A stretch of DNA of 63,653 nt, from contig JBEKTW010000032.1 in assembly GCA_049515655.1 (NCBI GenBank), positions 1 to 63,653 on the forward strand, in the 5' to 3' direction. A program made the translations under genes and the position numbers. Below are positions 52,546 through 62,600 of the stretch, one piece after another (positions within the stretch are counted from its first letter, which is position 1; each line of letters begins with the position of its first letter). This DNA is from JBEKTW01 sp049515655. GTDB taxonomy: Bacteria; Bacteroidota; Ignavibacteria; UBA10030; SZUA-254. A model generated the notes under the pieces. That model was not told the origin of the DNA. It saw only the letters and a list, made by a program, of their open reading frames with translations, and did no database searches.

Positions 52546-53673
52546 GTGAACAAGCAAGTTTTGTTAGTGATACTGCTTGGGAGTTGGTGTATCCTTCAAC
52601 GGACGATCGCCCAGGAGGCAGACAAGCCCCCGTCAGGAAAAGCCCTTACCTCGCAGTCTGTACGCAACGGGTCGAAGTTCACAAGGGCTGAGCCGATCAC
52701 GTACCCCGACCGCCGGCCCTATCCGGAGTACCGGCTCGATGCAAAGGATCAGGGACGCGTTCTGCTGCATGGCGATGGGCCTGATAGCTGCGATTATCTT
52801 GGCGCCAGGGAGGCGATCGTCAATGAGGTCGGTGAAACATATTATCTGTACTACGACGGCGCCGGGCCGAACGGATGGATCGCCTGCCTGGCCGTCAGTA
52901 AGGACCTGGTCAACTGGGGGAAAAGGGGGCCCGCACTTACGTTGGGCAACAAGGGCGAAAATGATGCTGCCTCTGCTTCATCTCCCTGGGTCTATAATGA
53001 CGGCAAGGTCTGGCACATGTTCTACCTTGGAACACCCCACAGCACGCCACCCCCGGACATGATTCCCAGTTTTCCGTACCTCACGCTCAAGGCAAAAGGC
53101 GCATCCCCCGCAGGCCCGTGGATCAAGCAGAAAGATGTCCATCCATTCCGAACTAAACCCGGAACATACTATTCTGCGACGGCAAGCCCGGGACAGGTCA
53201 TCAAGCATGGCGGCGAATACCTGATGTTCTTCAGCGCGTCGACGGACAACCCGATCAAACGCACGCTGAGCATAGCGCGGACAAAGAACCTTGACGGGCC
53301 ATGGACAATGAACGCGCAGCCCATCGTACCGCCTGAAGAACAGGTGGAGAACTCTTCAATTTATTATGAGCCGGCTGACAAAACCTGGTTCTTATTTACC
53401 AACCATATCGGGTTAGAGGGGATCGAATTCACTGATGCGATCTGGGTTTATTGGAGCAAAGACCTGAACAATTGGGATTCCAAAAACAAGGCTGTCGTTC
53501 TCGATGGCAAGAACTGCACCTGGAGCAGCAAGTGCATCGGTATGCCGTCTGTCGTGAGGGTCGGGGACAGGCTGGCGATCCTCTACGACGCTCCCGGCGG
53601 TGACAGCAAGAGCCACATGAGGCGCGATATCGGTTTGGCTTGGCTGCAGCTTCCGCTGAAGCCGCCGGATTAA
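52546..53673 (+). CDS. exported five-bladed propeller glycosidase-like protein (GH43-like)
   Basis: This 375-aa protein starts at GTG 52546, with AGGAG 4 nt upstream and one base after the previous stop. A signal peptide ('LLVILLGSWCILQRTIAQ') is followed by a propeller: 'YYLYYDGAGPNGWIACLAVS', 'DLVNWGKRGPAL', 'SSPWVYNDGKVWHMFYLG', 'YLMFFSASTDNP', 'TWFLFTNHIG' and 'IAILYDAPGG'-like end. This pattern fits the GH43/GH117/GH130 fold. I could not fix the catalytic acids with confidence, so the linkage is unknown. It lies directly after the rhamnosidase remnant. Confidence 0.75.
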   Translation: MNKQVLLVILLGSWCILQRTIAQEADKPPSGKALTSQSVRNGSKFTRAEPITYPDRRPYPEYRLDAKDQGRVLLHGDGPDSCDYLGAREAIVNEVGETYYLYYDGAGPNGWIACLAVSKDLVNWGKRGPALTLGNKGENDAASASSPWVYNDGKVWHMFYLGTPHSTPPPDMIPSFPYLTLKAKGASPAGPWIKQKDVHPFRTKPGTYYSATASPGQVIKHGGEYLMFFSASTDNPIKRTLSIARTKNLDGPWTMNAQPIVPPEEQVENSSIYYEPADKTWFLFTNHIGLEGIEFTDAIWVYWSKDLNNWDSKNKAVVLDGKNCTWSSKCIGMPSVVRVGDRLAILYDAPGGDSKSHMRRDIGLAWLQLPLKPPD

Positions 53674-53717
53674 TTCTCTTGTATTACTCATGATCGTCAA
53701 CAGAGAGGAAGACTGAG

Positions 53718-55125
53718 ATGAAACCCAGAATGAGAAGCAATATCAAAGTGGGCTTATTTGGGATCGGACTTGACACCTACTGGCCGCAGTTTGCCGGACT
53801 GTTGGACCGGCTGACCGGTTACCAAGCCCAGATAGCAGCCAGGCTCCGGAGCTTTGGCGTGGATCTCATCGATGCCGGGATGGTGGACAGCACCGGTAAG
53901 GCGCACGCAGCGGCGTCATTGTTCCGACGCGAGGAGGTTGATTTGATCTTCCTCTACATCTCCACATATGCGCTCTCTTCGACCGTCCTGCCGGTGGCGC
54001 AAAGAACCAAGGTACCGGTTGTGGTGCTCAACCTTCAGCCGACACCGCAACTTGATTACGCAGAATTCAATCGTCTCGGCGACCGCGGCACGATGACTGG
54101 TGTATGGCTTGAGCATTGTCAGGCATGTTGCGCGCCCGAGATCGCCTGCGTTTTTAACCGTGCCGGCATAGCATATCACCTCGTTACCGGGTTTCTTCAG
54201 GATGAGACGGCATGGCTGGAAATCCGCGATTGGGTGGAAGCCGCGAAAGTTGCCGGCGGCATGCGTGAAAATCGGGTCGGCGTGCTTGGACATTACTACG
54301 GCGGGATGCTCGATGTTTACAGCGACATGACACAACAGTCGGCTGTGTTCGGCAGTCATTTTGAGCTGCTTGAGATGTGCGAGTTGCATGCCTTTCGGGA
54401 AGCTGTCACCGATGCGCAGGTGCAAAATAAAATTGAACAGTTCCGGAAAGAATTCAACGTATCACGGGAGTGCGAGCATTCGGAGCTGGTTCGCGCCGCG
54501 AAATCCTCGTGTGCTCTCGATGCATTAGTGGAAAAGCACAATCTCGGCTCGATGGCTTACTACTACGAGAGCGTGGAGGGTAATCCCTATCGCGATACTG
54601 TCACCTCGATGATCCCCGGCAACACGTTGCTAACCGGCCACGGCGTGCCCGTCGCAGGGGAGTGCGAAATCAAGAATGTGCAGGCAATGAAAATCATGGA
54701 TCTTCTGGGTGCGGGCGGCTCAGGATGAAGTAATTTACTTCGGGCACGATGGACCTGCGCATTGCGCGATTGCTGAAGGACCTGTAGGGCTCGTGCCCCT
54801 GCCCCTGTACCACGGGAAACCAGGCAAGGGACTTTCAATTCAGATGACTGTCAAGAACGGTCCGGTGACGCTGCTTTCGGTGGTCCAGGGCACCGGCGGG
54901 AAAATATCATTATTGACGGCGGAGGGGGAGTCGGTGCCGGGCCCGGTTTTACAAATCGGCAACACGAATAGCCGGTACCGGTTCTCCGTCGGTGTCAAGG
55001 AATTCATGAATGAATGGTCGAAGGCCGGCCCTGCACATCACTGCGCGATTGGCATAGGCCATGTGGCGGACAAGCTCCGAAAAGTCGGCGCGCTGCTGGA
55101 GATTGATGTGCAGCAGGTCTGCTGA
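53718..55125 (+). pseudogene. L-arabinose/L-fucose isomerase-family gene, frameshifted
   Basis: The first frame (53718-54728, 336 codons) covers the N-terminal and central domains ('VGLFGIGLDTYWPQF', 'LLTGHGVPVAGECEIKNVQA') and stops after 'LLGAGGSG'. The second frame (to 55125) continues the family with 'DEVIYFGHDGPAHCAIAEG', 'IGNTNSRYRFSVG' and 'GPAHHCAIGIGHVADKL'. In relatives about ten residues join these parts; here they are missing and the frame slips near 54717-54725. A small deletion not divisible by three explains both. Active enzymes of this family interconvert aldose and ketose with Mn2+; this copy is probably dead unless the break is a sequencing error. GAGGAAG precedes the start. 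Confidence 0.8.
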
Positions 55126-55265
55126 TGCGTGTGCGATGTACGAGAGCCTATGAAGACTACTCTGGCGTGACAATCGGGAAGCAAGGAAAGAACTAGCACT
55201 GTGAAGCTCTGCGACAGCCAGTATCGTGTATCAGAAATACATTGACTCAGTCTTTCGGCTTTTTA

Positions 55266-55320
55266 CCCTCACCCCTTTCCCCTCTCCCAGAATGGGAGAG
55301 GGGAATCGAAGGGGAGAGGG
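55266..55320. repeat. dispersed palindromic repeat A, copy 2
   Basis: It begins CCCTCACCCCTTTCCCC like the copy at 14116, has CCCCTCTCCC/GGGAGAGGGG arms across AGAAT at 55279-55303, and shares the right end AATCGAAGGGGAGAGGG. It sits between the broken isomerase and the fusion gene. Confidence 0.9.
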
Positions 55321-55410
55321 TTGCGGGTGCCATAACGATCCAAGGACTTATTAAAACTATTTGAGTGACACGACACTAGAGGACACCTATTTTTCACATG
55401 AACATAGTGT

Positions 55411-58128
55411 ATGGGCGGCGCTAACAACACATCCGTTGCGGTCGGAGTCGATGTCGGCGGTTCACACGTCTCAGCCGGTTGCGTGGATCTTCATACAGCT
55501 TCGATAGTCGCCGGCAGCAGCATCAAACTTCCGGTCGACCCGCATGGAGAAGCCTCAAAGGTTCTGCCTGTTTGGTCCAGGGCAATCCAGCTGAGCCTTC
55601 GGGCTGTCCCACGGAGAAAAATCCGAGGGATTGGAATCGCAATGCCGGGTCCGTTTGACTATGAGAAAGGAATTTCCGAGATCGCCGGAGTGTCAAAGTT
55701 TGACAAGCTCTTCGGGGTGAATGTGAAGAACTTCCTGAGAGCATCTCTCGAGTTCGAGATTCTCTTTCAGAATGATGCCTCATGTTGTGTGGTCGGGGAA
55801 TATTGGTCGGGCGCGGCGTCGGGATTTCGCCGGGTCCTCGGTATTACATTGGGTACCGGCTTCGGCTCGACATTCTTGGAGAATGGCAATGTGCTTTCGG
55901 AAGGCCACGGCATTCCCGATGGCGGGTTTTTGTATGATGTTCCTTATCAGGAGAGCATCGCTGATGATTATTTTTCTTCACGATGGTTTCTTCAACGTTG
56001 GCAACGGCTCACCGGCGGGACAGTCTCCTCCGTCAAAGAGTTGTACGGCAGGGCGCTCGGGGGTGACTCCATAGCAATCGCGGTGTTCAATGAATTCAGC
56101 GATAATCTCGCCGGGTTCCTCGCTCCATGGTTGAAAGAATTCCAGGCCGAAGTCCTGGTCATCGGCGGTAATATTTCCCGTGCCGGGAAAATATTCTTGC
56201 ACTGCCTTACGGAGGCCATTCATGGACAATACGATTCTGTCGAAGTGAGAATTGGATCATTGGAGGAGGACGCTCCGGTCATCGGCGCTGCAAAGTTACT
56301 TAAGGATTTCATGGATACTCATCAACATCACCGGCGGGAATCCCGCATTTCACTTCGCAATACCGCTCAACCGCTTGCACCCGTTTCTATCCAACCGACA
56401 ACATCAGGAGTTTACGACGTTTATCCGACCTTCCCGATTGAAGATGGGGAGATCTTTGCGGGATTTGATACATTGGCCGATTGGATCTGCCAGAAGAAAA
56501 ATGTCGTCATAGATGGTTACGTTGGTGTGTTCTGGGATATAGTCAGAGAAAAACTCACTGCGAAACTGAAGAAACACGGAAAGAGTTTTGTCTGGCGGGA
56601 GGTTCAAACCGCCATGTTGGATGAAAGGAATCTGGATAAACTCGTGGAGCCATTTCTCAATGGAGACGACCCGGTGTTCGGCAAGCGATGTGACAAGGAA
56701 CTTTCGGATTTCTTCGTCAGAGAAAAACTGGAGAAGCTCGTTCCCGATTCCGGATTCGAGGTCAACATTCTTGCCGGACCGGGAGCTGCTCTGGCAAATT
56801 GGAAGGGAGCATTGGTCTATATCGATTTGCCCAAGAACGAATTGCAGTATAGAATGAGAGCCAAGAGTCTTTGCAATCTCGGTACATCGGGGCCTGGAGA
56901 CTCGGCGCAGACGTACAAACGCTTCTATTTTGTCGATTGGGTTATCCTCAACAGCCACAAAAAGAAACTTCTGCCCGCCCTGGATGTCATCGTCGATGGA
57001 CAGCGGCCGGATGAGATTACCTGGATGGCGGGACAGGCCTTCCGAAGCGGACTACAGAAGATGAGCACAAGCTCATTCCGTGTACGGCCATGGTTCGAAC
57101 CGGGCGTGTGGGGCGGAACCTGGATTAAGAAAAAAATCCCCGGCAGTGCCAAGGATGTCGTGAACTATGCCTGGTCGTTTGAGCTAATCGTCCCGGAAAA
57201 CGGTCTCATATTTCAAAAGGACGGGAGAATGTTGGAGGCGTCGTTTGATTTTCTGATGTACGCTGACAATGAGGCGATTCTCGGCGAAGCCGCGGGCAGG
57301 TTCGGCGATGAATTTCCCATACGTTTCGATTTTCTCGACACCTTTGACGGCGGAAACCTTTCCATTCAATGCCATCCTCGTCCGGAATACATCAAAGAAG
57401 TATTCGGTGAAAACTTCACGCAAGACGAATCATATTATATCCTCGACACAAAAAAAGGCGCCAGAGTTTATCTCGGCTTCCAGGAGAGCATAGACCCCGC
57501 ACAATGGAGAAACGAGCTGGTGAAAAGCCTGGCCAATGGCACCCCGGTTGAAATTGACGATTACGTCCAATCGCATCCGGCACATACACATGATCTGTTC
57601 CTCATACCAAACGGCACAATCCATGGCTCAGGAGTAAATAACCTCGTGCTCGAAATCAGCAGCACTCCGTACATCTACACGTTCAAAATGTATGATTGGC
57701 TGAGGATGGACCTTGACGGGAAGCCGAGGCCGATCAATATAGAGCATGCGTTCAACAATCTCTGCTTCGACCGGAAGGGGAAAAAGGTTGGGGAAGAACT
57801 TATTGTAAAACCGATACTGATCGAGGAGGGTGTCGATTGGAAACTCTATCACCTCAAGACTCATCCCCTTCAATTCTATGACGTTCACCGGTACGAGTTC
57901 CAAAGCGAGCTGCGTATTCAGACAGAACACAGGTGTCTCGTGCTGAGTCTGGTCGAAGGATCCTCGGTTGTCGTTCAAACGGAAAACGGAATGCGGCGGC
58001 GATTCAATTATGCCGAGACCTTTATCGTGCCTGCGGCGGCGAAAAGCTTTCGTATCGAGAATGAAGGTCGTTCGCCTGCCAAACTGCTGAAAGTGTTTGT
58101 GAAAAGCGATGCCTGCAGCAATTCCTGA
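55411..58128 (+). CDS. ROK-family sugar kinase fused to class I phosphomannose isomerase
   Basis: This 905-aa protein joins a ROK kinase (about 1-300: 'AVGVDVGGSHVSAG', 'GIAMPGPFDYEKG', 'LGITLGTGFGSTFLENG') to a phosphomannose isomerase (about 560-905). The metal-site segments of the latter are 'LSIQCHPRPEY' (Gln653, His655) and 'IPNGTIHGSG' (His738). The ROK zinc motif CxCGxxGC is absent. Residues about 330-555 look like a kinase-related module without a clear P-loop. The fusion could turn mannose into mannose-6-phosphate and then fructose-6-phosphate. A sugar porter and a GH38 mannosidase follow at 22 and 70 bp spacing. No ribosome site is evident at ATG 55411. Confidence 0.82.
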   Translation: MGGANNTSVAVGVDVGGSHVSAGCVDLHTASIVAGSSIKLPVDPHGEASKVLPVWSRAIQLSLRAVPRRKIRGIGIAMPGPFDYEKGISEIAGVSKFDKLFGVNVKNFLRASLEFEILFQNDASCCVVGEYWSGAASGFRRVLGITLGTGFGSTFLENGNVLSEGHGIPDGGFLYDVPYQESIADDYFSSRWFLQRWQRLTGGTVSSVKELYGRALGGDSIAIAVFNEFSDNLAGFLAPWLKEFQAEVLVIGGNISRAGKIFLHCLTEAIHGQYDSVEVRIGSLEEDAPVIGAAKLLKDFMDTHQHHRRESRISLRNTAQPLAPVSIQPTTSGVYDVYPTFPIEDGEIFAGFDTLADWICQKKNVVIDGYVGVFWDIVREKLTAKLKKHGKSFVWREVQTAMLDERNLDKLVEPFLNGDDPVFGKRCDKELSDFFVREKLEKLVPDSGFEVNILAGPGAALANWKGALVYIDLPKNELQYRMRAKSLCNLGTSGPGDSAQTYKRFYFVDWVILNSHKKKLLPALDVIVDGQRPDEITWMAGQAFRSGLQKMSTSSFRVRPWFEPGVWGGTWIKKKIPGSAKDVVNYAWSFELIVPENGLIFQKDGRMLEASFDFLMYADNEAILGEAAGRFGDEFPIRFDFLDTFDGGNLSIQCHPRPEYIKEVFGENFTQDESYYILDTKKGARVYLGFQESIDPAQWRNELVKSLANGTPVEIDDYVQSHPAHTHDLFLIPNGTIHGSGVNNLVLEISSTPYIYTFKMYDWLRMDLDGKPRPINIEHAFNNLCFDRKGKKVGEELIVKPILIEEGVDWKLYHLKTHPLQFYDVHRYEFQSELRIQTEHRCLVLSLVEGSSVVVQTENGMRRRFNYAETFIVPAAAKSFRIENEGRSPAKLLKVFVKSDACSNS

Positions 58129-58149
58129 ACTCTGGTTTTCACATCAGAA

Positions 58150-59577
58150 ATGAAAGTGATGCATAACCAATCTGATACATCGAGCAAACAGAGGAATCCA
58201 TTTTTGCTCTGGGGCGCATCGTTAACGGCGACCATCGGCGGATTTCTCTTCGGTTTCGATACGGCGGTGATCTCAGGCACGATAACGTTCGTAACAACCC
58301 AATTCCACTTGAGCACGCTCGCGGAGGGATGGTTTGTCAGCTCGGCGCTCGTGGGCTGCATCGTCGGCGTTGCATTTGCTGGAATGTTGAGCGACCGATT
58401 CGGACGCAAAAAGATTCTTATTCTTTCTTCACTGCTCTTTCTCGTCTCGACACTGGGTTGTACGTTCGCACCGTCGCACATTGCGCTTATCTTCTCCCGG
58501 CTTGTTGCTGGCCTGGCCATCGGCGTAGCATCGATGCTTGCGCCGCTGTATATCTCTGAGATCGCGCCTCCTTCTATTCGCGGGCGGCTGGTCTCGCTGT
58601 ATCAATTCGCGATCACTATCGGGATTCTGTGTGCGTATTTTTCAAACGCATGGATTCTCAATCTGTCGCAGGGAGCCGCTCAACCGGAGGGAATGCTGCA
58701 ATGGATTTACAGCAGAGAAGTGTGGCGCGGGATGTTCGGCACTATGATCATCCCCGACATCGCGTTCATAGTATTGCTTTTGTTTGTTCCTGAAAGTCCG
58801 CGCTGGTTGATCTCGCGAGGATTGACGGAGAAAGCAAAGGCCGTACTCGCAAAAATTCAAAGGGCTGAAAATATCAGTCTGGAATACGAGCAGATCGCAA
58901 GCACGATCGGGCGGGAAAAAGTATCGATGGCTCAATTGCTGAATCCTGCGATGAGAGTGCCATTGCTCATCGGGATATTGCTTCCCGTATTTTCACAATT
59001 CAGCGGTATCAACGCAATTATCTATTACGGGCCCAAAATATTGAAACAAGCCGGCTTGTCGATTAGCGATGCGCTTGGAGGGCAGGTCTTGATCGGATTC
59101 GTCAACGTACTTTTTACGCTGCTTGCAATCTGGCAGGTTGATAAGCTCGGGAGAAAGCCTTTGTTGCTCTATGGGATTTCGGGGGCATGCATTTCTTTAT
59201 TGGCGGTTGGATTGTTCTTCGAGCTGCAAATCGCGAACGGCGCTCTGCTGATCATTTTCATCATGTTCTTCATTGCGTGTTTTGCATTTTCGTACGGACC
59301 GGTTACGTGGATTGTCATCTCGGAGATTTTTCCAACACACATCCGCGGCAGAGCAATGTCCATCGGTATATTTGCCTTGTGGGGAGCCAACGCGATTGTC
59401 GGACAGGTATTGCCATGGATGCTGGAGCGTTGCGGCCCGGGTGGAACGTTCTGGATCTTCGCGGCATTATGCCTACCCGCTCTGCTTCTTGTCTGGAAAC
59501 TATTACCGGAGACAAAAGGCAGAAGCCTTGAAGAGATAGAGCATCAACTTTACGCAACGGTGGAGAAAGACCCGTAA
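58150..59577 (+). CDS. MFS sugar porter
   Basis: This 475-aa transporter has 12 helices and the sugar-porter signatures 'GGFLFGFDTAVISG' (helix 1), 'DRFGRKK' (loop 2-3), 'PESPRWL' (after helix 6), 'QFSGINAIIYYGP' (helix 7), 'DKLGRKPLL' and 'PETKGRSLEEIE' (after helix 12). It imports a hexose or pentose, probably with a proton. Its position between the ROK-PMI fusion and the GH38 gene suggests mannose. ATG 58150 is used; ATG 58159 is equally possible. Confidence 0.9.
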   Translation: MKVMHNQSDTSSKQRNPFLLWGASLTATIGGFLFGFDTAVISGTITFVTTQFHLSTLAEGWFVSSALVGCIVGVAFAGMLSDRFGRKKILILSSLLFLVSTLGCTFAPSHIALIFSRLVAGLAIGVASMLAPLYISEIAPPSIRGRLVSLYQFAITIGILCAYFSNAWILNLSQGAAQPEGMLQWIYSREVWRGMFGTMIIPDIAFIVLLLFVPESPRWLISRGLTEKAKAVLAKIQRAENISLEYEQIASTIGREKVSMAQLLNPAMRVPLLIGILLPVFSQFSGINAIIYYGPKILKQAGLSISDALGGQVLIGFVNVLFTLLAIWQVDKLGRKPLLLYGISGACISLLAVGLFFELQIANGALLIIFIMFFIACFAFSYGPVTWIVISEIFPTHIRGRAMSIGIFALWGANAIVGQVLPWMLERCGPGGTFWIFAALCLPALLLVWKLLPETKGRSLEEIEHQLYATVEKDP

Positions 59578-59647
59578 AGTGAAATCTGGAATTTCGAAAC
59601 TCGTGCTGCAGTTATACTAAACAAATTATTGAACTCACGGCACCCAT

Positions 59648-62600
59648 ATGAAAAGAATACTACTACTGATACTGACAATGCTTTGCGTCGCGGGTACTCT
59701 CGTAGCCCGCGCCGGTACAGACAATGGAACAAGAATTCTGTGGCAGATCGGTCACCCGGGTCAAGGCAATTCTCGATTTGCTCTTGCTCCGGACCGGTGG
59801 AGGGAATACAGACAGGATGGATTCTTTGTCGTTGGCCGCTCCGAAGAAGGAACCTGCTGGCCCTATGTTCATCCCGGACCTAAAGATCAATGGGCCGGCA
59901 GCCGGCAGCATACGTTCACTATTATTTTTGGGACGAGATCTCAGGCGGACACCGGCAGATGTTATCTCAAATTCGACCTGGTTGATACCCACAGCGAAGT
60001 TCCACCTCATCTGCGTGTCCAGGTGAACGGTCACGATTTCGATCAGACTCTGCCGAAAGGTGCGGGAGACGAATCTCTGAACGGTGAGCCTGAAAAAGGG
60101 AAGAGGTATGAATTTGAGTTCGAATTCCCGACGGGGTTGCTCGTTTCGGGCGACAACGAGATTGACATTACAACGATTTCTGGCAGCTGGTTTCTCTACA
60201 ACTCGATCGGCTTGGTGACGCCCGGGGATATCAGACTGATGGAGGTTGCAGCTCGAACATCTGTTGTTTCAGTCAGGGCGCTCCCTTTTGTATTTGAGAA
60301 GAATGGCAAATTCTTTCAGACGATTCAATTGAGTCTGAAACATACGGGAGATTCGGCGGTCGTCGCTGTGCGTGTTTCCGGGACTGATAGTTCCCTTACC
60401 CCGATTAAAGCTGGCGTTGCGAGTACCGAGATACCGGTGCCGGCAGTTGTGAACGACAGCGTGGTTCATGTCGGCATTTGGGAAGGCGGCACGATGGTGG
60501 CCGATACCAACATCGCCGTGAAACCCGTCCGTAAGATGATCATCTATGTCCTTCCTCATTCGCATACGGATATTGGGTACACAGAGATACAAACTGCGGT
60601 TGAACAAAAGCAAGTTGACAATTTGTTGAAGGGTATCGAGTATGCCCGGAGAACTGCCGACTACCCCGAAGGGGCGCGTTTTGTATGGAATGTCGAAGTT
60701 TTGTGGGCAGCGGATTTGTATCAGCGCCGGTTGTCCGAAGAGCAGCGTTCGGAGTTTCTCGATGCAGTATCAAAGGGCTGGGTGGGATTGAACGGGATGT
60801 ATTTGAACGAGCTGACAGGTCTCTGCCGGCCGGAAGAATTGTTGAGGCTATTCCGCTTTTCCACGCAGCTTGCCGGGCAATGCAACACAACGATCGATGC
60901 CGCGATGATCAGCGATGTGCCGGGATACACGTGGGGCACAGTGACGGCGATGGCGCAGGCGGGGATTAGGTATTTTTCCACCGCGCCGAACTACTTCGAC
61001 CGTATCGGCGACATAATGGTGCAGTTGGAGAATAAGCCGTTCTACTGGACCTCGCCGTCGGGGAAGGAAAGTGTGCTGGTATGGATACCGCTTAAGGGTT
61101 ACGCAATGTCGCACATCATCGGCAGTTTGTCTTCTCAGTTTGTAGCTGATTACCAGGGACAGCTCCAAAAAGACGGATACCCATATGATATCGCGTACAT
61201 CCGCTGGAGCGGACACGGAGACAATGCCGTGCCGGACTCTGCAATCTGCGGATTCATCAAAGAATGGAACACGAAATACACATGGCCAAAGTTCATCATT
61301 TCCTCGACGAGCGCGGCCTTCCGGGCGTTTGAACAGCGCTATGGGGACCGGATTCCACGGCTCCGCGGTGACTGGACACCGTACTGGGAGGACGGCGCGG
61401 GATCATCGGCGCTCGAGACAGCGATGAACCGCGCCAGCGCGGACCGCCTCACGCAAGCGGAGGCACTCTGGACCATGCAGAATCCCGGAGGCTTTCCGGT
61501 AGCAGATTTCGAAGATGCATGGCGGCACGTTCTCCTCTACTCGGAACATACCTGGGGTGCCTGGTGCAGTGTCTCCGATCCGGAGAACAAAGCAACAAAA
61601 GAACAATGGGAGATAAAACGGTCATATGCACTGGAGGTTGATAGTATGTCCCGCGAGCTTCTCGTCGGAGCATTGCGGCGGGCAGGCGCAGGCAAACCCA
61701 CAAGAGCCGTCGACGTTTTCAACACTGCCTCCTGGCAGCGCACAGATCTGGTATTGCTTTCAAAAGACCTCTCAGCGGCGGGTGATCGCGTGACCGATGA
61801 TAAAGGCCGCCCCGTCCCTTCACAGCGGCTGACCACCGGGGAACTCGCTTTCGTCGCCAGTGATGTGCCCGCGTTCTCGAAGCGGCGATATACCGTTTCT
61901 GCGGGGAAGACGTTATCAGCGGGCAAGGCATCAGCACATGACAACGTGCTTGCCAACGATATTGTAAGAGTACGCGTGGACAAAAAGACCGGAGGAGTGA
62001 CCGACCTTTCCATCAATGGAATTCAATGCAACTTTGCAGATACAGCTTCGAGCTATGCCATCAACGACTATCTTTTCCTTCCGGGAGACAGCATTGTAAA
62101 TCTCCGGCGGAACGGCCCCGTGGCAATTACGGTGAAAGAACCAGGTCCACTCGTAGCCTCGTTCTTGATCGAATCCGGCGCTCCTGGCTGTAACAAACTG
62201 ACGCGCGAGGTACGGCTGTTCGCAGGCTTCGATTATGTCGAGTTGATCAACACTGTCGATAAGAAACGGACATCGGTAAGCGACCGGCCGGGCAGTTGGG
62301 AGTTTGCCCAGAAGGGCGGCAAGGAGAGTGTTAACTTTGCGTTTCCTTTCAATGTCGAAGGAGGTGTTATGCGACTGGATCTGCCGCTTGGCACGATGCA
62401 GCCTGAGATCGACCAGATGCCCAGCGCCTGCAAGAACTGGTTCACCGTCGGCCGGTGGGCGGATGTCTCCAACGAACGCCAGGGGATTACCTGGGTTACA
62501 CTGGATGCGCCGCTTGTCCAAGTCGGAGGCATCACCGCGACGCTGCTGGGTTCCCAAACTAATCCCTCTGTCTGGCGGAAACACGTCGCCCCCACGCAGG

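Noticed and set aside
54709..54728. Programmed frameshift joining the two isomerase frames.
   Set aside because: There is no slippery heptamer or following stem, and about ten conserved residues are missing, so deletion explains it better.
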